From contig DAOVCL010000069.1 of the NCBI GenBank assembly GCA_030670005.1, positions 1-9,110 of the forward strand: DNA of 9,110 nucleotides, given 5' to 3'. The DNA is from Candidatus Zixiibacteriota bacterium. GTDB lineage: Bacteria > SM23-81 > DAOVCL01. Below, one piece after another: positions 6,180 through 9,110 of the stretch. Position 1 is the stretch's first letter, and each line of letters starts with the position of its first letter. Below the pieces are notes generated by a model. It saw only the letters and a program-made list of their open reading frames with translations, had not been told where the DNA came from and did no database searches. The position numbers and the translations under genes are program-made.

Positions 6180-6206
6180 TTGGCACTCTTCCCTCAAGAG
6201 TGCCAA
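6180..6206 (-). promoter_or_regulatory. CIRCE operator (HrcA binding site) of groESL
   Basis: The sequence is TTGGCACTC-N9-GAGTGCCAA. The CIRCE consensus is TTAGCACTC-N9-GAGTGCTAA. The spacing is exact, and the only change (A to G at position 3) is matched by the compensating T to C in the other arm, so the palindrome is perfect. It lies between the promoter and the groES ribosome site, near +10, as expected for repression by HrcA; the hrcA gene itself is not in the window. Confidence 0.93.
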
Positions 6207-6221
6207 GTTTGCCTAAAATAA

Positions 6222-6249
6222 AATATAGGGGAAAATAGGCAACAGTCAA
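6222..6249 (-). promoter_or_regulatory. Sigma-A type promoter of groES-groEL
   Basis: On the - strand, TTGACT (6244-6249), a 16-bp spacer, then TATATT (6222-6227). The start point would fall near 6215, just ahead of the CIRCE operator. Both hexamers match the consensus at five of six positions. Confidence 0.78.
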
Positions 6250-6321
6250 AAACAAACAAAATCGGGAAATAAATGCGATGAAACCATAGTATTTATCATT
6301 TTTGGATTTTTTTTTAAATGT

Positions 6322-7104
6322 TTATGAGTTTTTGCTGTTTTTTGCCCTATTATAGATCATCTTCAGCCCATCTAAGGTCAAATGGGGAATGACCTCCTCA
6401 ATGGTGGTTGAACCCCCCCCCACCCAGGTAGCAGCCCCACCCGTAGCTACTACCTTAGGGTGAATTTTTGCCTCCTTGGCCATTCTCCTGACGATCTCAT
6501 CTACCTCTCCAATACTTCCATAAAATAGGCCTGACCTGATACAATCCCCTGTAGTAGTTCCTATCACCTTAGAGGGTGGTCCTATTCTCACTTCCCCTAA
6601 TTGGGCAGCCCGCTCAAAGAGGGCCTCTGCTGAGGTGAAAAATCCGGGGGCGATAACCCCGCCCAGATAGATCCCCTCCCGGGAGACCAGGTCAAAGGTG
6701 GTTGCTGTCCCCATATCCACTACGATAACCGGCCCCCCATAAATCTGAAAGGCAGCAGCCGAGTTCACCAATCTGTCCACCCCTACCTGATCTATCTGCA
6801 CCGGCCCCCATCTGAGCCCAAAATCGAGCTCAGATCCAACCAAAAGGGGCTCCACACCAAAAGCATCCCTGAGACCCACCTCATATACCCAGTCCAGCCG
6901 GGGAACAACGGAGGAGACAACCGCACCTTCCAAACCTCCTTTTTTCCCACCCAGGGAGGGGAAGAGATCAATCAGCAAACAAGAGACCTCATCCGGCGTT
7001 CCAGCCCGATCGGCCCTTACTCGATAAATCCTCTGCCACCTCTGGCCCCGGTAAAGCCCCAAGGATATTGATGTATTGCCTATATCAATTGCCAGAAGAA
7101 CCAT
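6322..7104 (-). CDS. coaX: Type III pantothenate kinase CoaX
   Basis: CoaX phosphorylates pantothenate with ATP, the first committed step of coenzyme A synthesis; type III enzymes belong to the acetate/sugar kinase fold. The product is 260 residues, normal for the family. The phosphate-binding DIGNT (residues 7-11), GVDRLVN (108-114, with the catalytic Asp110), VVDMGTATTFDLV (128-140), LGGVIAPG (147-154) and VIGTTTGDCIRSGLFYGSIGEVDEI (180-204) are all present. The ATG follows AGGAAGG and lies 2 bp after the nadC stop, so the two form an operon. No clear intrinsic terminator follows; only an AT-rich stretch before the groESL promoter. Confidence 0.97.
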   Translation of the reverse strand: MVLLAIDIGNTSISLGLYRGQRWQRIYRVRADRAGTPDEVSCLLIDLFPSLGGKKGGLEGAVVSSVVPRLDWVYEVGLRDAFGVEPLLVGSELDFGLRWGPVQIDQVGVDRLVNSAAAFQIYGGPVIVVDMGTATTFDLVSREGIYLGGVIAPGFFTSAEALFERAAQLGEVRIGPPSKVIGTTTGDCIRSGLFYGSIGEVDEIVRRMAKEAKIHPKVVATGGAATWVGGGSTTIEEVIPHLTLDGLKMIYNRAKNSKNS

Positions 7105-7106
7105 AA

Positions 7107-7958
7107 TTATACCTTCCTAAGGATTAAGCTTATATCCAGGGTCCGCGCAGAATGGGTTAGAGCGCCAACGGAGATGTAATCAACCCCTGTCTGGACAATC
7201 TCCCTCACATTTTTTAGATTGACCCCACCTGAAACCTCTACCCTTGGTCTATCCCTTCCCTTGAGCTTTAAGACAATTTCCATTGCCTCCCTTATCTGGG
7301 AAAGGGAGAAATTATCCAACATCACCCTCTCCACCCCAAGGGAGAGAACCTCCTTTAGCTCCCTTAGATTCCTTATCTCTACCTCCACCTCCTTGCCCTT
7401 CCATAGGGGATTATCTAAACTCCCCCTAATGGCTTGGGATATCCCTCCCAGGAGATCAATATGATTGTCCTTGACCAATACCATATCATAGAGACCAAAC
7501 CTGTGGTTTAATCCCCCTCCCTTTCTCACTGCATACTTCTCCAATCTTCTCCAACCGGGAGTGGTTTTCCTCGTGTCCAAGATCCTGGCCTGAGTTCCAG
7601 CAATGGCCTCTACAAATTTCGCCGTAAGGGTAGATATTCCACAAAGCCTACCCAAGAAGTTAAGGGCTGTCCTCTCCCCCTTAAGTATGGCCCTGGCCTG
7701 GCCTTTAACCTGGGCTATCTTTTTGCCTCCTTTGACCTTTCCCCCCTCCCTCACCAAAGCGCTGAACTCCAGGCTCACGTCCACCCTCTTGAAGACCTCC
7801 TCCGCCAGAAAGAGGCCAGAGATAACGCCTTCCTCCTTTGCCACCAGGCTACCCTCAGCCATAAGGCCAGGGGGGACTATGGCCTCAGTGGTAATATCCC
7901 CGCTCCCAATATCCTCCCTTAGTGCCTCATCGATGAGAAGTGAATACCCCCTCTCCAC
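7107..7958 (-). CDS. nadC: Nicotinate-nucleotide pyrophosphorylase (quinolinate phosphoribosyltransferase)
   Basis: NadC joins quinolinate and PRPP to give nicotinate mononucleotide, CO2 and pyrophosphate, the entry to de novo NAD synthesis. The product is 283 residues, full length. It has EDIGSGDITT (15-24), ERTALNFLGRLCGIST (94-109), DTRKTTPGWRRLEKYAVRKGGGLNHRFGL (128-156), the KDNH motif (163-166), EVE (192-194), MLDN (213-216) and VEVSGG (240-245), which together line the active site. GTG 7958 is the first usable start: no ATG, GTG or TTG lies between it and the upstream in-frame TAG. No Shine-Dalgarno site precedes it, and the promoter is immediately upstream. It is the first gene of nadC-coaX. 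Confidence 0.96.
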   Translation of the reverse strand: MERGYSLLIDEALREDIGSGDITTEAIVPPGLMAEGSLVAKEEGVISGLFLAEEVFKRVDVSLEFSALVREGGKVKGGKKIAQVKGQARAILKGERTALNFLGRLCGISTLTAKFVEAIAGTQARILDTRKTTPGWRRLEKYAVRKGGGLNHRFGLYDMVLVKDNHIDLLGGISQAIRGSLDNPLWKGKEVEVEIRNLRELKEVLSLGVERVMLDNFSLSQIREAMEIVLKLKGRDRPRVEVSGGVNLKNVREIVQTGVDYISVGALTHSARTLDISLILRKV

Positions 7959-7964
7959 GGAAAC

Positions 7965-7993
7965 AATATCAAGTTCTACCCCACATTTGTCAA
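7965..7993 (-). promoter_or_regulatory. Promoter of nadC-coaX, predicting a leaderless mRNA
   Basis: On the - strand, TTGACA (7988-7993), a 17-bp spacer, then GATATT (7965-7970). Only six bases separate the -10 box from the GTG start, so transcription should begin at or within a base or two of the start codon. This agrees with the lack of a ribosome site before nadC. Confidence 0.6.
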
Positions 7994-8301
7994 GGGGAAT
8001 GTTGGGCTATAAAATCTGCGGGGAATTTATCAAAAAGCAGGCAAAAAATGGTACTGGGAAGGCAGATGGTAACCAGGGTGGTGGGGCTGGGGGCCCAAGG
8101 GAGGGGGGAAAGGTAGGGTCAGGGGGGGAGGTTGAGGGAGGAAAGAGGGGAAGGGTAAGGGGTGGGAAAAATTCCCCGCCGAAATCGTCCGCTCTTTCGG
8201 ACCCAGGGGTTGTAATTGGCCTGAGCTATATGAAGGAAGAATTGTTAAGCCAACTGGAGGAGATAGCAAAAAAGGGTTGAAGAACCTCAGGAGGTTCTTC
8301 A
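7994..8301. other. Gene-free region between nadC and the transposase relic
   Basis: The region holds no gene I can support. It contains the G-rich tract (8076-8166), two short hairpins (GGGAA-aaa-TTCCC near 8164-8176 and CCGAAA...TTTCGG near 8179-8200), and the palindrome at 8277-8302. The long + frame running through it, opposite nadC, is a shadow of nadC plus the G-rich tract. Its last 16 codons from ATG 8230 (MKEELLSQLEEIAKKG) look protein-like but have no ribosome site. Confidence 0.6.
8076..8166 (+). repeat. G-rich tract with twelve G-runs (possible G-quadruplex region)
   Basis: In 91 bases there are twelve runs of three to seven G on the + strand, mostly separated by one to seven other bases, nearly all purine. 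Several overlapping sets of four runs satisfy the usual G-quadruplex spacing. It lies about 120-210 bp upstream of nadC, G-rich on the nadC non-transcribed-direction strand (C-rich when read as nadC sense). Confidence 0.75.
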
Positions 8302-8302
8302 A
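8277..8302 (+). promoter_or_regulatory. Perfect palindrome hiding the transposase ribosome site and start codon
   Basis: The left arm TTGAAGAACCTC (8277-8288) and right arm GAGGTTCTTCAA (8291-8302) are perfectly complementary around AG. In RNA this would make a stem of about 11 bp with a 4-nt loop. The Shine-Dalgarno AGGAGG (8289-8294) and the first base of the ATG (8302) are inside it. Such occlusion is a known way by which some insertion sequences prevent translation from outside transcripts. Confidence 0.75.
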
Positions 8303-8930
8303 TGACTTATTACCAGATGATCAGAGGGGTATCCCAGTTTGATTTAAGGCTTCAGATGGTAGAGAGGTCAGAGAAGGTGGGGATTAGTCAAACCGCCCGG
8401 GAGTATAAGACTACCAGAAACACTGTGCGTAAGTGGAGGGAAAGATACAGGCAGGAGGGATTAAGGGGGTTTGAGGATCGCTTGAGGAAGAGGAAGGACT
8501 TAAGGGAGGTGAAGAAGAAGCTGCGGGCTCTCAGTTTCATTCAGTTAGAGGCCAAGGATCTCTCGGATATAGAGAGGTATTTGCCTCAGATGAGAAGATT
8601 GGGGTTCCCCCGGTATCAGCTGTCAGCACGGGGTGTAAGGATAGGCGGAGGCTGGTTTGCCTTTGCCAAGGAGAAGGCCACTACCAATGCGGCCTTATTT
8701 GCATGGTATCTGCTGGGTCACCTCTAATGGCTCTGAGTTTATGGGGAAGGCTTGGACTATCAGCTCTGGTTCAATTACAAGAGGAAGAACAGGTGGAGGG
8801 GTAGGAAGCCTCCGCTGGAGATCTTTCAGGAGGTGCCCCATGGGGAGATATCCCCTGGGGTCTTCAACCTTGCTCCAGTAATCGTTGACCAGCTTCTGTC
8901 TGCCTGGATAGAAGAGAGAGAATCTATTCA
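8302..8930 (+). pseudogene. Relic of an IS481-type (DDE) transposase
   Basis: Three collinear pieces of one transposase survive. Piece A (8302-8724) has an N-terminal helix-turn-helix (VGISQTAREYKTTRNTVRKWRERYRQEGLRGFEDR). This is joined in frame, without the normal linker of roughly 80 residues, to the start of the integrase-type catalytic domain (FIQLEAKDL, then LGFPRYQLSARGVR and TTNAALFAWYLLGHL), ending at TAA 8725. Piece B (about 8726-8750, a different frame) is the NGSEFMG that normally follows the second catalytic Asp. Piece C (about 8740-8930, frame of A) is the C-terminal part: LDYQLWFNYKRKNRWRGRKPPLEIFQ and EISPGVFNLAPVIVDQLL. The usual Asp of the first motif reads Glu (LEAKD), and the second Asp and the final Glu are deleted, so it cannot be active. 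The right boundary is approximate; I could not define the element's ends. Confidence 0.85.
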
Positions 8931-8979
8931 GGGTGGTTACCTTTTTGGGGTCATCAGCCACCCTGGCTTAAACTTTTTG

Positions 8980-9008
8980 TTGACACGCCTGGTTAAAAAC
9001 CTTATATT
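8980..9008 (+). promoter_or_regulatory. Promoter of the tRNA-Ser gene
   Basis: TTGACA (8980-8985), a 17-bp spacer, then TATATT (9003-9008) is almost consensus. The tRNA begins 10 bp after the -10 box, so the transcript would start only a few bases before the mature 5' end. Confidence 0.85.
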
Positions 9009-9018
9009 TGCCCTGGCT

Positions 9019-9103
9019 GGAGGGTTAGCCTAACTGGTAAGGCAGCGGACTTGAAATCCGCCGTCCCTTAACGGACTTGGGGGTTCGAGTCCCTCACCCT
9101 CCG
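9019..9103 (+). tRNA. tRNA-Ser, anticodon UGA
   Basis: A complete class II cloverleaf. The acceptor stem is GGAGGGT (9019-9025) with ACCCTCC (9096-9102), discriminator G 9103. The D arm is GCC (9028-9030) with GGC (9041-9043) around TAACTGGTAA. The anticodon stem is GCGGA with TCCGC around CTTGAAA, anticodon TGA at 9052-9054. The long variable arm (9062-9078) has a GTCC/GGAC stem, and the T arm is GGGGG-TTCGAGT-CCCTC. The 3' CCA is not encoded (GCTATG follows), so it must be added enzymatically. It reads the UCN serine codons, chiefly UCA. Confidence 0.97.
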
Positions 9104-9110
9104 CTATGGT

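Noticed and set aside
6260..6321. AT-rich hairpin after coaX as a terminator
   Set aside because: The possible stem is only A-U/G-U pairs with a large loop and no following T-run in the right direction; transcription may well continue toward groES.
7988..8013. + strand promoter TTGTCA...TATAAA upstream of the G-rich tract
   Set aside because: The hexamers are good but the spacer is 15 bp, and there is no supportable gene immediately downstream.
8230..8280. Short peptide MKEELLSQLEEIAKKG ending just before the transposase
   Set aside because: It is helix-like and protein-looking, possibly the start of an interrupted gene, but it is 16 residues with no ribosome site, so it cannot be supported alone.
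8030..8302. Proline-rich 90-codon ORF on the - strand
   Set aside because: It is simply the complement of the G-rich tract (CCC codons), with no ribosome site or recognisable domain.
8069..8942. GGTAACC (8069-8075) and GGTTACC (8935-8941) as terminal inverted repeats of the transposon
   Set aside because: Only about 8 bp match, the flanks diverge at once, and there is no target duplication; chance is likely.

Overview
The window comes from a motile bacterium. It holds flagellar late genes on the + strand, a chaperonin operon and two cofactor genes on the - strand, then a broken transposase and a tRNA gene on the + strand. Base composition is moderate. Good Shine-Dalgarno sites, a CIRCE operator (HrcA control) and TTGACA/TATATT promoters point to an ordinary bacterial housekeeping sigma factor. 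I cannot name the phylum: the proteins are typical of their families, and the many small palindromic repeats between genes resemble those of environmental, often uncultured lineages (inference).

Positions 1-4032 (+ strand) hold a flagellar filament-assembly block: fliD (cap, 5' end outside the window), two tandem fliS-like chaperones, a flgN-like chaperone, flgM (anti-sigma-28) and a small unknown CxC protein. A textbook sigma-28 promoter (TAAA-N15-GCCGATAA) precedes flgM, so flgM and the small gene form a late transcript. The block is broken up by repeats. A roughly 490-bp gap after fliD holds two repeat families, and a 139-bp inverted-repeat element lies between flgN and flgM and supplies the flgN stop codon. 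A second copy of the cloverleaf-like palindromic repeat follows the small gene.

Positions 4170-6250 (- strand) hold groES-groEL, with a sigma-A-type promoter, a CIRCE operator beside the groES ribosome site, and a hairpin terminator just after groEL. It faces the flagellar block convergently.

Positions 6322-7993 (- strand) hold nadC-coaX (NAD and CoA biosynthesis), 2 bp apart. The promoter sits so close to the nadC GTG that the mRNA is probably leaderless.

Positions 7994-8301 contain no convincing gene. They hold a G-rich tract with twelve G-runs and end in a perfect 12-bp-arm palindrome that covers the ribosome site and start of the next ORF. That ORF is a relic of an IS481-type transposase (8302 to about 8930) that has lost three internal segments. 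The window ends with a strong promoter and a complete class II tRNA-Ser(UGA) gene.

No wholly new multi-gene system is evident. The points most worth following are the diverged FliS pair, the small CxC protein under sigma-28 control, the repeat families inserted in the flagellar block, and the leaderless nadC.
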